NCBI RefSeq assembly: GCF_900103985.1
Contig: NZ_FNIE01000006.1
Span: 186,001 to 250,000 of the forward strand
DNA length: 64,000 nt
From: Actinacidiphila guanduensis
GTDB lineage: Bacteria > Actinomycetota > Actinomycetes > Streptomycetales > Streptomycetaceae
Direction: 5' to 3'
Made by a program: the position numbers and the translations under genes. Shown in pieces: positions 8,042 through 16,820 of the stretch; positions within the stretch are counted from its first letter, which is position 1, and every line of letters starts with the position of its first letter. The notes under the pieces were generated by a model. The model saw only the letters and a program-made list of their open reading frames with translations. It was not told the DNA's origin and made no database searches.

Positions 8042-9379
8042 ATGGCCGGCGCACACCCCTATGGAGCGGACGGCGGGCACGGAGCGGATGGCGACCGGGG
8101 CGGCGGTCCGCTCGGCGAGGACGAGCGACGTGAGCTGGCCGAACTGCGCGGCCGGCTGCGCACCGGGCGGCGGTGGCGCTCGGCGCTCTCCGCGGTGTTC
8201 ATCACCCTTGCCGCGCTGCTCGCCCCCTTGGCCGCCGTGGCCGTGTGGGTGAGCGATGAGATGGCGAACACCGACCGCTACGTGCGTACCGTGGCCCCGC
8301 TGGCCTCCCAGCCCGACGTGCAGGCGGCGGTCACCGATGAGGTCACCCGGGCGATCATGGCGCGGATCGACATTGATGCCCTGCTCTCCCAGGTCGCGCC
8401 GTCCCAGCGGCCGGAGGTGAAGAAGGCGCTGGGCGCGCTCGGCGGGCCGGTCACGAGCGGGCTGCGGGACTTCGTGCACGGCCAGGTCGCCTCGTTCGTG
8501 GCGAGCGACAGGTTCGCCGCCTTGTGGAAGCAGCTCAACCGGCAGGCGCACACCGCCTTCATCGGCGCGCTGACCGGGGACACCGGAACGGCGGTCCGGG
8601 TGAACGGGGACACGGTTGTCCTCGACCTCGCGCCCATCGTCGCGGAGGTCAGGAAGCATCTGGTGGACCGCGGCCTCACCGTCGCCGGGCGCATCCCCGA
8701 CGTCCACGCGCAGTACACGCTGGTCAAGTCGGAGAACGTCAAGCGCGTCAGGACCGGCTTCAGGGTGCTGCAGCTGATGGGCGACTGGCTGCCGGTGGTC
8801 ACGGTGGTCCTCGCCGGGGGCGGTGTGCTGCTGGCCCGCCGGCGCAGGAGGGCACTGGTCGCCGCGTCGCTGGCCATTGCCGCGGGTGTGGCCGTGCTCG
8901 GGATCGCATTGGCGGTCTTCCGGATCGTCTACCTGGAGAACCTCCCGGCGCGTACCGACGAGCGCGCGGCCGGCGCCGTCTACGACCAGCTCATCCACTT
9001 CCTGCGGGTCACCGTACGCATGGTGGTCGTCCTGGGCATCGTGGTCGCGCTGGGGGCCTGGTTGAGCGGGCCCGGCCGGTGGGCGGTACGGCTGCGGGAG
9101 GGATGGGAATCGGGCATCGCCGCCGTGCGCGAAGCGGTCGGCGTGCACTCGACCGGGCCGGTGGGGCCGTGGGTGCACCGCTACCGCTACGCCGTGCGCT
9201 GGTTCGTCGTGCTTGTCGCCGCGGTCGTGCTGCTCCTGTGGTCGTTCCCGACCGGCATGGTCATCTTCTGGATCGCCTTCGCGACGGTGGGCGCCTTGGC
9301 GGTCGTCGAGTTCCTGGACGACCGCCGCAGCCGCCCCGGGTCGACCGGCCGCACGCCACCCCCGGCGCCGGCGCACTGA
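8042..9379 (+). CDS. Conserved integral membrane protein of unknown function
   Basis: A 445-residue protein. After a Gly-rich, charged cytoplasmic start there is a membrane span at about 45-70, then an outside domain of about 180 residues (ANTDRYVRTVAPLASQPDVQ onward) without cysteines. It is followed by four to five spans, including WLPVVTVVLAGGGVLLA and WFVVLVAAVVLLLW. The pattern N-T-D-x-Y-V-x-T-V-x-P-L-A is common in actinobacterial membrane proteins with no assigned role. ATG 8042 follows GAGGGAG. The gene stands alone, with convergent flavin genes downstream. Confidence 0.8.
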   Translation: MAGAHPYGADGGHGADGDRGGGPLGEDERRELAELRGRLRTGRRWRSALSAVFITLAALLAPLAAVAVWVSDEMANTDRYVRTVAPLASQPDVQAAVTDEVTRAIMARIDIDALLSQVAPSQRPEVKKALGALGGPVTSGLRDFVHGQVASFVASDRFAALWKQLNRQAHTAFIGALTGDTGTAVRVNGDTVVLDLAPIVAEVRKHLVDRGLTVAGRIPDVHAQYTLVKSENVKRVRTGFRVLQLMGDWLPVVTVVLAGGGVLLARRRRRALVAASLAIAAGVAVLGIALAVFRIVYLENLPARTDERAAGAVYDQLIHFLRVTVRMVVVLGIVVALGAWLSGPGRWAVRLREGWESGIAAVREAVGVHSTGPVGPWVHRYRYAVRWFVVLVAAVVLLLWSFPTGMVIFWIAFATVGALAVVEFLDDRRSRPGSTGRTPPPAPAH

Positions 9380-9446
9380 CGGCGCGTCAATTCGACCCCC
9401 GTACGTCACTGCCGCGGACGGCGCCGTCAAGGCGCCGCCGCAAAGC

Positions 9447-10094
9447 TCACCCTTCCGCCGCCAGGGCGGCCAGTTGCTCCTCGAACGGCACGACTGCCTC
9501 CGGTGCGGCCTCGCTTCCCTGGCGGCCAGGGCGGGCCGCAACCAGGGCGGCCAGCTCCGCCGCGGCCCGCTCCACCCGGGCGGCCAGGGCCGTCTCGCCG
9601 CCGGAGGCCCAGTCCTCGGAGGCGGCGTAGACGGCGGTCGGGACGACGACCGCGCGCAGGTAGGCGAACAGCGGGCGCATCGCGTGCTCCAGCACCAGCG
9701 AGTGCCGTGCGGTGCCGCCGGTCGCACCTATCAGGACCGGCGTGCCGGCCAGGGCGTCCTTGTCGATGACGTCGAAGAACGACTTGAACAGGCCGCTGTA
9801 GGAACCGGTGAAGACCGGGGTGACGGCGATCAGACCGTCGGCCGAGGTGACCGCGTCTATGGCCTCGCGCAGCCGGGGTCCTGGGAACCCGGTGACCATG
9901 TTCTGCGCGATCTCGGCGGCGAGTTCGCGCAGTTCGATCACCTGGGTGTCCGCCTCCGCGAGGCGGCCGGTGGCGGCCGCCAGGCGGTCGGCGAGCAGGC
10001 GGGTCGACGAGGGCTTGCTCAGCCCCGCTGTGACCACGGCGATCCGCTTCCTCCCTGTCGCGCGCCCGCCGGTGTTCGCGTCGAACGTCGTCAC
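9447..10094 (-). CDS. NADPH-dependent FMN reductase (LLM partner, CE1759 type)
   Basis: A 215-residue flavodoxin-fold reductase. Visible features are the phosphate-binding start AVVTAGLSKPSSTRLLADRL, the PVFTGSYSGLFKSFFDVID segment that contacts flavin, and GATGGTARHSL. It should supply reduced FMN to the LLM monooxygenase encoded just upstream. Its GTG start at 10094 overlaps the stop of that gene (GTGA), so translation is probably coupled. The last 25 residues are Ala/Glu-rich. Confidence 0.88.
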   Translation of the reverse strand: MTTFDANTGGRATGRKRIAVVTAGLSKPSSTRLLADRLAAATGRLAEADTQVIELRELAAEIAQNMVTGFPGPRLREAIDAVTSADGLIAVTPVFTGSYSGLFKSFFDVIDKDALAGTPVLIGATGGTARHSLVLEHAMRPLFAYLRAVVVPTAVYAASEDWASGGETALAARVERAAAELAALVAARPGRQGSEAAPEAVVPFEEQLAALAAEG

Positions 10095-11230
10095 GCCCGC
10101 ACCTCCTCGGCCTCGTCGGACGAGGCGGTCGCGGCCGCCTGCGCCTCTGCCTCTTCCCGGTCACGGCGTGTGACCAGGGCCTCGTGGGTGGGCCCGTCCG
10201 GAACCTGCGCCGGACGGCCCTTGGCGAACTCCTCCCGCAGCACCGGGACGACCTCCTCACCGAGCAGGTCGAGTTGTTCCAGTACGGTCTTCAGCGGCAG
10301 GCCGGCGTGGTCCATCAGGAACAGCTGGCGCTGGTAGTCGCCGAAGGACTCACGGAACGTCAGGGTCTTCTCGATGACCTCCTGCGGGGAGCCCACGGTC
10401 AGCGGCGTCTGGTCGGTGAACTCCTCGAGCGACGGCCCGTGCCCGTAGACGGGGGCGTTGTCGAAGTAGGGCCGGAACTCGCGGACCGCGTCCTGGGAGT
10501 TCCTGCGCATGAACACCTGGCCGCCGAGGCCGACGATGGCCTGCTCGGGCGTGCCGTGGCCGTAGTGCGCGAAGCGGTCGCGGTACAGGCCGATCAGACG
10601 CTTGAAGTGCTCCTTGGGCCAGAAGATGTTGTTGGCGAAGAATCCGTCCCCGTAGTACGCCGCCTGCTCGGCGATCTCCGGGCTGCGGATGGAGCCGTGC
10701 CACACGAAGGGCGGCACGCCGTCCAGCGGCCTGGGCGTCGAGGTGAAGGACTGCAGCGGTGTGCGGAACCGCCCGGCCCAGTCGACCACGTCCTCGCGCC
10801 ACAGCTTGTGCAGCAGCGCGTAGTTCTCGACGGCCAGCGGGATGCCCTGGCGGATGTCCTTGCCGAACCACGGGTAGACCGGACCCGTGTTGCCGCGACC
10901 CATCATCAGGTCGACGCGACCACCGGCCAGGTGCTGCAGCATCGCGAAGTCCTCGGCGATCTTCACCGGGTCGTTCGTGGTGATCAGGGTGGTCGACGTG
11001 GACAGGATCAGGCGGTCGGTCCGCGCGGCGATGTAGCCGAGCATCGTCGTGGGCGAGGACGGCACGAACGGCGGGTTGTGGTGCTCGCCGGTCGCGAAGA
11101 CGTCCAGGCCGACCTCCTCGGCCTTCTGCGCGATGGCCACCATCGCCTTGATCCGCTCGTGCTCGCTCGGCGTCCGTCCCGTGGTCGGGTCCGTGGTGAC
11201 GTCGCCCACTGTGAAGATCCCGAACTGCAT
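10091..11230 (-). CDS. LLM-class flavin-dependent monooxygenase (CE1758 type)
   Basis: A 379-residue luciferase-like TIM-barrel oxidoreductase. It has the family start MQFGIFTVGDVTTDPTTG, FATGEHHNPPFVPSSP, LILSTSTTLITTNDPVKIAEDFA and LMMGRGNTGPVYPWFG. It would use FMNH2 from the co-transcribed reductase to oxygenate a small molecule. The frame runs back to 11428 through the tRNA gene, so ATG 11230 with GGTGGGAG is the true start. A MarR-type dyad, TTGACTGTTCAA, lies at 11251-11262, 21 bases before it. This matches the dioxygenase and marR operators at 11 of 12 positions of the TTGAATGTTCAA copy. Confidence 0.9.
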   Translation of the reverse strand: MQFGIFTVGDVTTDPTTGRTPSEHERIKAMVAIAQKAEEVGLDVFATGEHHNPPFVPSSPTTMLGYIAARTDRLILSTSTTLITTNDPVKIAEDFAMLQHLAGGRVDLMMGRGNTGPVYPWFGKDIRQGIPLAVENYALLHKLWREDVVDWAGRFRTPLQSFTSTPRPLDGVPPFVWHGSIRSPEIAEQAAYYGDGFFANNIFWPKEHFKRLIGLYRDRFAHYGHGTPEQAIVGLGGQVFMRRNSQDAVREFRPYFDNAPVYGHGPSLEEFTDQTPLTVGSPQEVIEKTLTFRESFGDYQRQLFLMDHAGLPLKTVLEQLDLLGEEVVPVLREEFAKGRPAQVPDGPTHEALVTRRDREEAEAQAAATASSDEAEEVRA

Positions 11231-11250
11231 GGCTCCCACCGTCCATTTGG

Positions 11251-11262
11251 TTGACTGTTCAA
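11251..11262. promoter_or_regulatory. MarR-type operator before the flavin monooxygenase operon
   Basis: TTGACTGTTCAA, within a larger inverted repeat GGTTGA-CTGT-TCAACC (11249-11264). It differs by one base from the operator at 242-253 and lies just upstream of the ATG at 11230 on the minus strand. Confidence 0.6.
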
Positions 11263-11350
11263 CCACCCGAACATCCGGGCTCCGGCACCTATTCCCCGCC
11301 GATCGCCCGGAGCCGATCCGGTACGCTGTGCGAGGTCGCACAACCCGCCC

Positions 11351-11423
11351 GCCCCAGTAGCTCAGGGGATAGAGCACGGCTCTCCTAAAGCCGGTGTCGC
11401 AGGTTCGAATCCTGCCTGGGGCA
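11351..11423 (+). tRNA. tRNA-Arg(CCT)
   Basis: A 73-base cloverleaf without an encoded CCA. Acceptor arms GCCCCAG/CTGGGGC pair fully, the D arm is GCTC/GAGC, the anticodon stem is CGGCT/AGCCG with loop CTCCTAA (anticodon CCT, reading AGG), and the T arm is GCAGG-TTCGAAT-CCTGC. It is flanked by unrelated genes; no copy of its 3' end is seen elsewhere in the window. Confidence 0.95.
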
Positions 11424-11527
11424 CACACGCGACCAGTGCTGATCGATCGAAGGGCCAGGCCAGGGGTACTCCCCGGACCTGGCCCTCGGCGCTCTCCGGC
11501 CTTCTCCGGCGCCCTTCCGGTAGCCGG

Positions 11528-12013
11528 CTACAGCCGGTCGGTGTCCGGATCGTCGATCCGGTGGACCGCCGCCTCCTCTGCCGACGCCGCACCCCCGTCG
11601 ATGCCGACGTCCTCCGCGAGCACGTCGTCATCGGTCCCCAGCTCCGGGTCCTGGTCCGGCGCGAGGAGGCGGCCGGCACGCTCCTCGCCGGCCTCGGGGT
11701 CGATGGGCTCGCCGTCGCTGTCCGGGTTGTCGCCCAGACCGTCGCTACCCTCCTCCGCCCGATCCTCGCCCACATCCGGGGTCTCCTCGGCAAGGCGCTC
11801 GTCGAGACTCTCCCCCTCGCGCTGCTCGCGCGCAGTGGTACCGCTGCCGCGAAGCCCGTAGGGCCGCTCCGGCGGCGAGTAGCCCTTGTCCAGCAGCTCG
11901 TCGTAGTCGTCCTCGCCGAGGGCGTCCTCCATGTCCAGCGCCCCGGCGTCCTCCTGCTCCTCGTTGTCGCCGGTGGGCTGGTAGACGTCGTCGCCCATCG
12001 AGCCCTCGGTCAT
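11528..12013 (-). CDS. DUF5709-type acidic protein
   Basis: A 161-residue, very acidic and probably disordered protein. The conserved segment is near residues 25-75: DMEDALGEDDYDELLDKGYSPPERPYG and then REGESLDERLAEETPD. These features are typical of the DUF5709 family found across streptomycetes; the function is unknown. The C-terminal half is Glu/Asp/Gly-rich. The ATG at 12013 follows AAGGGAG. It is monocistronic and ends about 100 bases from the tRNA gene. Confidence 0.82.
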   Translation of the reverse strand: MTEGSMGDDVYQPTGDNEEQEDAGALDMEDALGEDDYDELLDKGYSPPERPYGLRGSGTTAREQREGESLDERLAEETPDVGEDRAEEGSDGLGDNPDSDGEPIDPEAGEERAGRLLAPDQDPELGTDDDVLAEDVGIDGGAASAEEAAVHRIDDPDTDRL

Positions 12014-12179
12014 GTCCACCACTCCCTTTCTCCAAGGTCGCCGGTACGGGGCGCGAGATCCGGCAGCCGCCCTGAGCGGCGGGTTCCCCCTCAGTCGCGG
12101 ACGAACCGTCCCGCGCCGAGATCGCCTGCGCGTCCGGATGCGACAGGTGCCCGAAGAGCGGCAGGTGGAGCGCGGACGG

Positions 12180-13010
12180 CTACGGCTTGAGGGCCACGCC
12201 GCCGTACATCGCCACGTCGGTGTCCAGGACGTCACTGCCGGGCACCGGACGCCAGTTGTGGACGAGGACCACACCGGGGTCCACCAGCTGCAGGCCGTCG
12301 AAGAACGGCTCGACCTCCGCCTTGGTGCGGTTGCGCGCGGGTATGCCGCGCCTTGCGTACTCGGCGACCACCGTGCCGGCCGGCTTGGGGCTGGAGTCGG
12401 TGGTGACGGTGGAGATCGCCAGGTAGCTCCCGGAGGGCAGCAGGTCGAGGTACTGCCGGACGAGCCCGTACGCCTGCTCGTCGTCCAGGACGAACTGCAG
12501 TACCGCGATCATCGACAGCCCGACCGGGCGGCCGAAGTCGAGGGTGGCGGCGAGTTCCGGGGCGCGCAGGACGGCCTGCGGGTCGTTCATGTCCGCGTGG
12601 ATGTACGCGGTGCGCCCCTGGGGAGTGCTGGTCAGTCGGGCCCCGGCGTGGGCCAGCACGATGGGGTCCTTGTCCACGTAGACGACCCGGGCACCGGGGG
12701 TGACCTCCTGGACGATCTCGTGGAGGTTGGGCGAGGTGGGGATGCCGGTGCCGATGTCGAGGAACTGGTCGACGCCCTGCTCGGCGATGTACCGGACGGC
12801 CCGGTGCATGAACCGCCGGTTCTCCTGCATGGAGATCCGCAGGCTGGGCCAGCTCTCCAGCATCCGCTCGGCCGCGGCGCGGTCCAGTGGGTAGTTGTCC
12901 TTGCCGCCGAGGATGTAGTCGTACACGCGCGCGGAGTGGGCGACGCTCGTGTCGATCTGCGGCAGCTCGTAGTCCATCGGGCGTGGTGTCCGGGACGGGT
13001 CGTCGGACAT
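12180..13010 (-). CDS. SAM-dependent methyltransferase, DUF574/Methyltransf_19 family
   Basis: A 276-residue protein with the DUF574 signature: ARVYDYILGGKDNYPLDR at the N-terminus, then RRFMHRAVRYIAEQGVDQFLDIGTGIPTSPNLHE, with the SAM-binding DIGTG. ARVVYVDKDPIVLAHA and FGRPVGLSMIAVLQF follow. The substrate is unknown; these genes are abundant in actinomycetes and often sit near XRE regulators. ATG 13010 follows AAGGAGCG. A small XRE gene is upstream on the same strand, separated by 442 bases. Confidence 0.9.
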   Translation of the reverse strand: MSDDPSRTPRPMDYELPQIDTSVAHSARVYDYILGGKDNYPLDRAAAERMLESWPSLRISMQENRRFMHRAVRYIAEQGVDQFLDIGTGIPTSPNLHEIVQEVTPGARVVYVDKDPIVLAHAGARLTSTPQGRTAYIHADMNDPQAVLRAPELAATLDFGRPVGLSMIAVLQFVLDDEQAYGLVRQYLDLLPSGSYLAISTVTTDSSPKPAGTVVAEYARRGIPARNRTKAEVEPFFDGLQLVDPGVVLVHNWRPVPGSDVLDTDVAMYGGVALKP

Positions 13011-13452
13011 GGGCGCTCCTTCGGGTGTCGCGGCTGCCGAAGACGGTGCGGCGGACACCGGAGCGCACCGACACGCTCCGCCTGGCCGGCGCAGGTCCGA
13101 CGGAGCGGGCGGCTCACGGTACGGATCGGACCCGCCTCCTCCCCCCGGCGGCCGGTGAGCAGTCTGCCATCCGGCAGGCGGAAAACACACCGGTGCCATC
13201 ACTGTGGAATTGTCAATGTCCGTTGCCCCAGGGCCCGTAGAGGCTGGGCGGTGGCGTGCCGGGGGCCGGCGAGGGGCCGACCGCGCTGCGGTCCCCGGCA
13301 CACGAGTGGAACGGGCCGGGCGGGCGATGAATCCCCGGTTCGAGAAGGGTTCACTCGTTCGAATGAACGACAGTTCGATTCGCCGTTCCGGGGTGGAGGA
13401 TCGAACGGCAGGGCAGGCAGGTACGCGGCCGGCGCAGGTCCGTCCGCGCAGC
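13011..13452. other. Intergenic region with TTCGAA-centred dyads
   Basis: These 442 bases between the methyltransferase and the small XRE gene contain no convincing reading frame. At 13349-13368 lies GTTCACTCG-TTCG-AATGAAC, an imperfect dyad that includes TCACTCGTTCGAATGA. Further GTTCGA/TCGAAC half-sites follow to about 13410, so a regulator site is plausible. Confidence 0.45.
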
Positions 13453-13653
13453 TCAGTTGTCGTGCGTGATGGCGTCGATGGGTGCGTCGAGAGCGGCCGC
13501 GCATCTGCGGATGGTGTCGTCGCTTGCTCCCGCGAGGCCGCGCTCGAGGCGGGACAGATATCCCCTGTCGAGACCGGTCAATGCCTGCATGTCGCGAAGG
13601 CTCAGATTTCGAGCCCTACGAAGGGCCCTCATAGCCGCGCCATTCGCTCTCAC
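13453..13653 (-). CDS. Small XRE-family helix-turn-helix protein
   Basis: Only 66 residues, essentially one HTH domain: MRALRRARNLSLRDMQALTGLDRGYLSRLERGLAGASDDTIRRCAAAL. The recognition helix is RGYLSRLERG. The GTG at 13653 gives an eight-residue N-terminal arm; an internal ATG at 13632 would also leave the HTH whole. It may control the DUF574 methyltransferase downstream or the XRE gene transcribed away at 13867. Confidence 0.78.
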   Translation of the reverse strand: MRANGAAMRALRRARNLSLRDMQALTGLDRGYLSRLERGLAGASDDTIRRCAAALDAPIDAITHDN

Positions 13654-13866
13654 ACTCTGAAACTAGTTGTTACCGACGCACTTCCGCAAGCATTTTCGTG
13701 GTCTATCGGCTCTGATTCAGAGCCATTATCGGATCAGAAGCACCACTGGCGGTGCTCCCGATCACCCGTCATGCAACCCACAGGCCGCATCTCGTCACTT
13801 TTCTTGCAGGTCAAAAGCTCGCAAGACGCCTGCGTGGTTGCATGAAGTACGGCATCATGTGGGCCC

Positions 13867-14358
13867 ATGGACGGAGACTGGTTGCGGCTCGCCCAGGTCC
13901 TGCGGACCGAGCGGGACCGCAGGGGGCTGAGCCAGAAGGCCTTCGGCAAGCAGCTCGGCGTGGGGCGGACGGTCATCCAGACGATCGAGCGCGGCCGCGG
14001 GTTCAAGAAGGTCACCGGCACCCTGCGCTCCGTCGAGCGCGCCCTCGGCTGGGAGACCGGCTCGGTGGAGAGCATCCTCAAGGGTGAGGGGCCGCTGCTG
14101 CCGCCGGAGTCGGACGGGTTCGGCTCCGGGCATGGCAAGGGGGCCGAACTCCCGCTGCGGATCTCGCAGGCGCTCACCGAGGGCACCACCCTGGACACGA
14201 CCATCGTGCCGCTCGCGCCGAACGCGGAGATGGTGGTCGTGGTGAAGGGCAAGCCCGCCGCGACGAAGGCGGAGATCCGCGCGGCGCTGGTGGCCTGGGA
14301 GAAGCGCGAGGGCTACATCGAGCGGCTCGGCGAGATCGTGGACGAGCAGCAGGACTGA
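13867..14358 (+). CDS. XRE-family transcriptional regulator
   Basis: A 163-residue protein. The N-terminal HTH is at residues 6-60: AQVLRTERDRRGLSQKAFGKQLGVGRTVIQTIERGRGFKKV. The C-terminal 100 residues have no domain I recognise and end in a charged helix, VAWEKREGYIERLGEIVDEQQ. It is divergent from the small XRE gene across a 213-base gap. The ATG has only a weak ribosome site and follows a run of G/C, so a short-leader transcript is possible. Confidence 0.8.
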   Translation: MDGDWLRLAQVLRTERDRRGLSQKAFGKQLGVGRTVIQTIERGRGFKKVTGTLRSVERALGWETGSVESILKGEGPLLPPESDGFGSGHGKGAELPLRISQALTEGTTLDTTIVPLAPNAEMVVVVKGKPAATKAEIRAALVAWEKREGYIERLGEIVDEQQD

Positions 14359-14419
14359 GACCGGCCGCACCGGCCGCACCACTGGGAGCCGGAACGCCGG
14401 CGCACCGGTCGGCGCGGAG

Positions 14420-14428
14420 TTTTCCACA
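14420..14428 (+). promoter_or_regulatory. Single DnaA-box-like sequence
   Basis: TTTTCCACA matches the streptomycete DnaA-box pattern except at the third base. It is isolated, in the gap before the small ORF at 14523; two closer matches are at 59949-59988. Confidence 0.3.
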
Positions 14429-14522
14429 GGCCGCGACATCGCCGGCCCGCGATGTCGGCGCGGTGTGGTTGCATGGTCGGGCCGGTGAGGGGCCACCGCC
14501 TGGAACATCCAGGAGGCCGGTT

Positions 14523-14717
14523 GTGATTCGGGTACTGCGCACGCCGTCCCTGCCCGAAGGGGTGCTGTTGTGGGTCAGGCCGTGCAAAGAGGGTTATCTG
14601 GTGTACGTCGCGCCGTCGCTGCTCGACTCGATACCGCAGCGCTCCACGCCGTCCCCGCGGGCGGCCGCGCTCGGGAGCGCGAGCGGGCGGCCGTGGCACA
14701 AGCCGGGAGAGGGGTGA
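14523..14717 (+). CDS. Small hypothetical protein upstream of rluA-type gene
   Basis: A 64-residue frame beginning VIRVLRTPSLPEGVLLWVRPCKEGYLVYVAPSL. The GTG at 14523 has AGGAGG seven bases before it, which strongly supports translation. The frame ends six bases before the pseudouridine synthase start, so the two are probably cotranscribed. The C-terminal half is basic and Pro/Ser-rich. I do not recognise a family. Confidence 0.62.
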   Translation: MIRVLRTPSLPEGVLLWVRPCKEGYLVYVAPSLLDSIPQRSTPSPRAAALGSASGRPWHKPGEG

Positions 14718-14723
14718 GGCGCC

Positions 14724-15722
14724 GTGGGACGACGGCCGGGCCGCAATGCGCCGCCCTCCCCGCTTGGGCAGCGCCAAGGCGTCGACGCGGTGCGGGTCAG
14801 GCTGCCCGGCGCCGAAGCGGGTGACGCCTGGCCGACCGTCGGCGCTTACCTGCTGGAGCGCTACGGTGCGGCGGTCGGCCGCGGGCGGATCGAGGCGATG
14901 CTGGCGCGCGGCCGCTTCGTGACGCTGGACGGTCCGATCGGTCCGCGCACCCCGTACGCGCCAGGAACGTGGCTGTGGTTCCACCGGGACCTCCCGGAGG
15001 AGCGGCCGGTGCCCTTCGCGGTGGAGGTCGCCTACCGGGACGAGCGGATCGTGGTCGCCGACAAGCCGCACTTCCTCGCCACGACCCCGCGCGGCAGCCA
15101 CGTCACCGAGACCGCGCTGGCCCGGCTGCGCCGCGACCTCGGCCTGCCGCTGCTCGCGCCCGCGCACCGGCTGGACCGGCTGACGGCGGGGCTGGTGCTG
15201 TTCGTCGTACGCCCGGAGGACCGGGGTGCCTACCAGTCGCTGTTCCGGGACCGGTCGGTGCGCAAGGAGTACGAGGCAGTGGCACCGTACGACCCTTCGG
15301 TGGAGCTGCCGCGGACGGTGCGCAGCAGGATCGTCAAGGAGCGCGGGCGGATCGCGGCACGCGAGGTGCCCGGGCCGCCCAACGCGGAGAGCAGGATCGA
15401 GCTGCTGGAGCGGCGCGGCGGCCTCGGCCGTTACCTGCTGCTGCCAGCGACCGGCCGCACGCACCAACTGCGCGTCCACATGAACGCGTTGGGCCTGCCG
15501 CTGCTGGACGACCCGGTCTACCCGCAGATGTCCGCGGCCCCGGCGGGAGGCTCGGTCGCGGCGGAAGGCCCACTGCTCGGGGACGGGGCGGAGGACTTCG
15601 CGCGGCCGCTGCAACTGCTCGCGCGGGCTCTGGAGTTCACCGACCCGCTGACGGGCCGGCAGATACGCCTGGAGAGCACCCGGCGTCTGCAGGCGTGGCC
15701 CCCGCAGACGCCGGGCCGCTGA
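14724..15722 (+). CDS. RluA-family RNA pseudouridine synthase
   Basis: A 332-residue enzyme that would isomerise uridine to pseudouridine in rRNA or tRNA. The catalytic loop is HRLDRLTAGLVLF with the nucleophile Asp at residue 151. Other hallmarks are VADKPHFLATTP before it and LPATGRTHQLRVHMNALGLPLLDDPVY near residue 245. The N-terminus (about residues 20-85) resembles a degenerate S4-like segment, WPTVGAYLLERYGAAVGRGRIEAML. The GTG start follows AGAGGGG. The exact target RNA position cannot be read from sequence. Confidence 0.92.
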   Translation: MGRRPGRNAPPSPLGQRQGVDAVRVRLPGAEAGDAWPTVGAYLLERYGAAVGRGRIEAMLARGRFVTLDGPIGPRTPYAPGTWLWFHRDLPEERPVPFAVEVAYRDERIVVADKPHFLATTPRGSHVTETALARLRRDLGLPLLAPAHRLDRLTAGLVLFVVRPEDRGAYQSLFRDRSVRKEYEAVAPYDPSVELPRTVRSRIVKERGRIAAREVPGPPNAESRIELLERRGGLGRYLLLPATGRTHQLRVHMNALGLPLLDDPVYPQMSAAPAGGSVAAEGPLLGDGAEDFARPLQLLARALEFTDPLTGRQIRLESTRRLQAWPPQTPGR

Positions 15723-15762
15723 AGGAAAGCCCAGGCTCCGCGGACCGTGCGGGCCCATGGGG

Positions 15763-16554
15763 TCAGGACATCGACTCCGCGGGCTGCAGCACGGCGAAGT
15801 AGGCGCCTTCCGGGTCCCGGAGGAGGGCGATACGGCCGACGCCCTCGACGTCGGTGCCGGGCATCAGGACGGTGGCACCGCGGGCGGTGGCGGCGGCCAC
15901 GGAGGCGTCGGTGTCGATGACGGCGAAGTACGGCTGCCAGTAGCTCGTGCCCTCGGGCAGCATGTCGGTGGCGAGCTGCATCAGGCCGCCGTGCGAGCCC
16001 TCCGGGCCGCCGCCGGCGCGGGAGACGACGGTGTAGGTGCCTGCGCCGCCGGGCAGCGGCATGTCCTGGGTGTCCCATGAGAAGACCGTGGTGTAGAAGC
16101 GCTTGGCCTGCTCGGCGTCGACCGTGTAGAGCTCGGTCCAGCACAGGGCGCCCGCGCCCACCCGGTCCAGCCCCTTGGTGCCGCCGGGCTGCCAGACGGC
16201 GAACTCGGCCCCGCCGGGGTCGGTGTAGCCGGCCAGACGGCCCTGGTCGGCCACGTCCATGGGGCCGAAGCGCAGGCTGCCGCCGGCCTGCTGGACCGCG
16301 GCGGTGGTGGCGTCGGCGTCGGCGGTCTCGAAGTACACCGTCCAGGCCGGCCGGGCGTTCTCGTCCTGGAGCGGGCCGATCGCGGCCACAGTCTGCCCGG
16401 CGAGGCGGAACGTGCCGTACCCGCCGGACTCCGGTCCGCCGGGCTGGTACTCCCAGCCGAGGAGCGCGGTGTAGAAGGCCGCCGCGGTGGCGACGTCCCG
16501 GCTGCCGAGGTCCACCCAGTCGGGCGCGCCGGGCACGTAGTCGGTGGTGAGCAT
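15763..16554 (-). CDS. Two-domain VOC (glyoxalase/bleomycin-resistance-like) protein
   Basis: A 263-residue protein made of two vicinal-oxygen-chelate domains. The first begins WVDLGSRDVATAAAFYTALLGWEY and ends DPGGAEFAVWQPGG; the second begins CWTELYTVDAEQAKRFYTTVFSWD and ends DPEGAYFAVLQPAE. The repeated xxFYxxLFxW/DPxGAxFAVxQ pattern is typical. Function is unassigned. A second member of the same architecture lies at 42175-42951. ATG 16554 follows GGAGGACGG. Confidence 0.88.
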   Translation of the reverse strand: MLTTDYVPGAPDWVDLGSRDVATAAAFYTALLGWEYQPGGPESGGYGTFRLAGQTVAAIGPLQDENARPAWTVYFETADADATTAAVQQAGGSLRFGPMDVADQGRLAGYTDPGGAEFAVWQPGGTKGLDRVGAGALCWTELYTVDAEQAKRFYTTVFSWDTQDMPLPGGAGTYTVVSRAGGGPEGSHGGLMQLATDMLPEGTSYWQPYFAVIDTDASVAAATARGATVLMPGTDVEGVGRIALLRDPEGAYFAVLQPAESMS

Positions 16555-16820
16555 GGTGCCGTCCTCCGTGGGCTGGTGCGGGTGCGGTTCAGGGGAGGTG
16601 GAAGCGTCCTGCGCCGGATGGGCGGTGTGCCAGGTTCTGCGCGGTTATGCAGGCGATACGGCCGCTGTGTCCTCCCTCACACTCAGCATGGCAGGAGCCG
16701 CCGACAACCGCCGTTCGTGCCAGGTCACGGGCGCGGCGCGGCAACGCGAGCCGCCTGGGCGAGCACAGGGAGTGGTTTTCCGGTACGGGACTGTCAGTGG
16801 GCCGGTCTACTGTTGTTCGC

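Noticed and set aside
11351..11423. tRNA-Arg(CCT) as an integration site for a mobile element
   Set aside because: No integrase or excisionase gene is nearby, and no second copy of the tRNA 3' end was seen; the genes downstream look like ordinary core genes.
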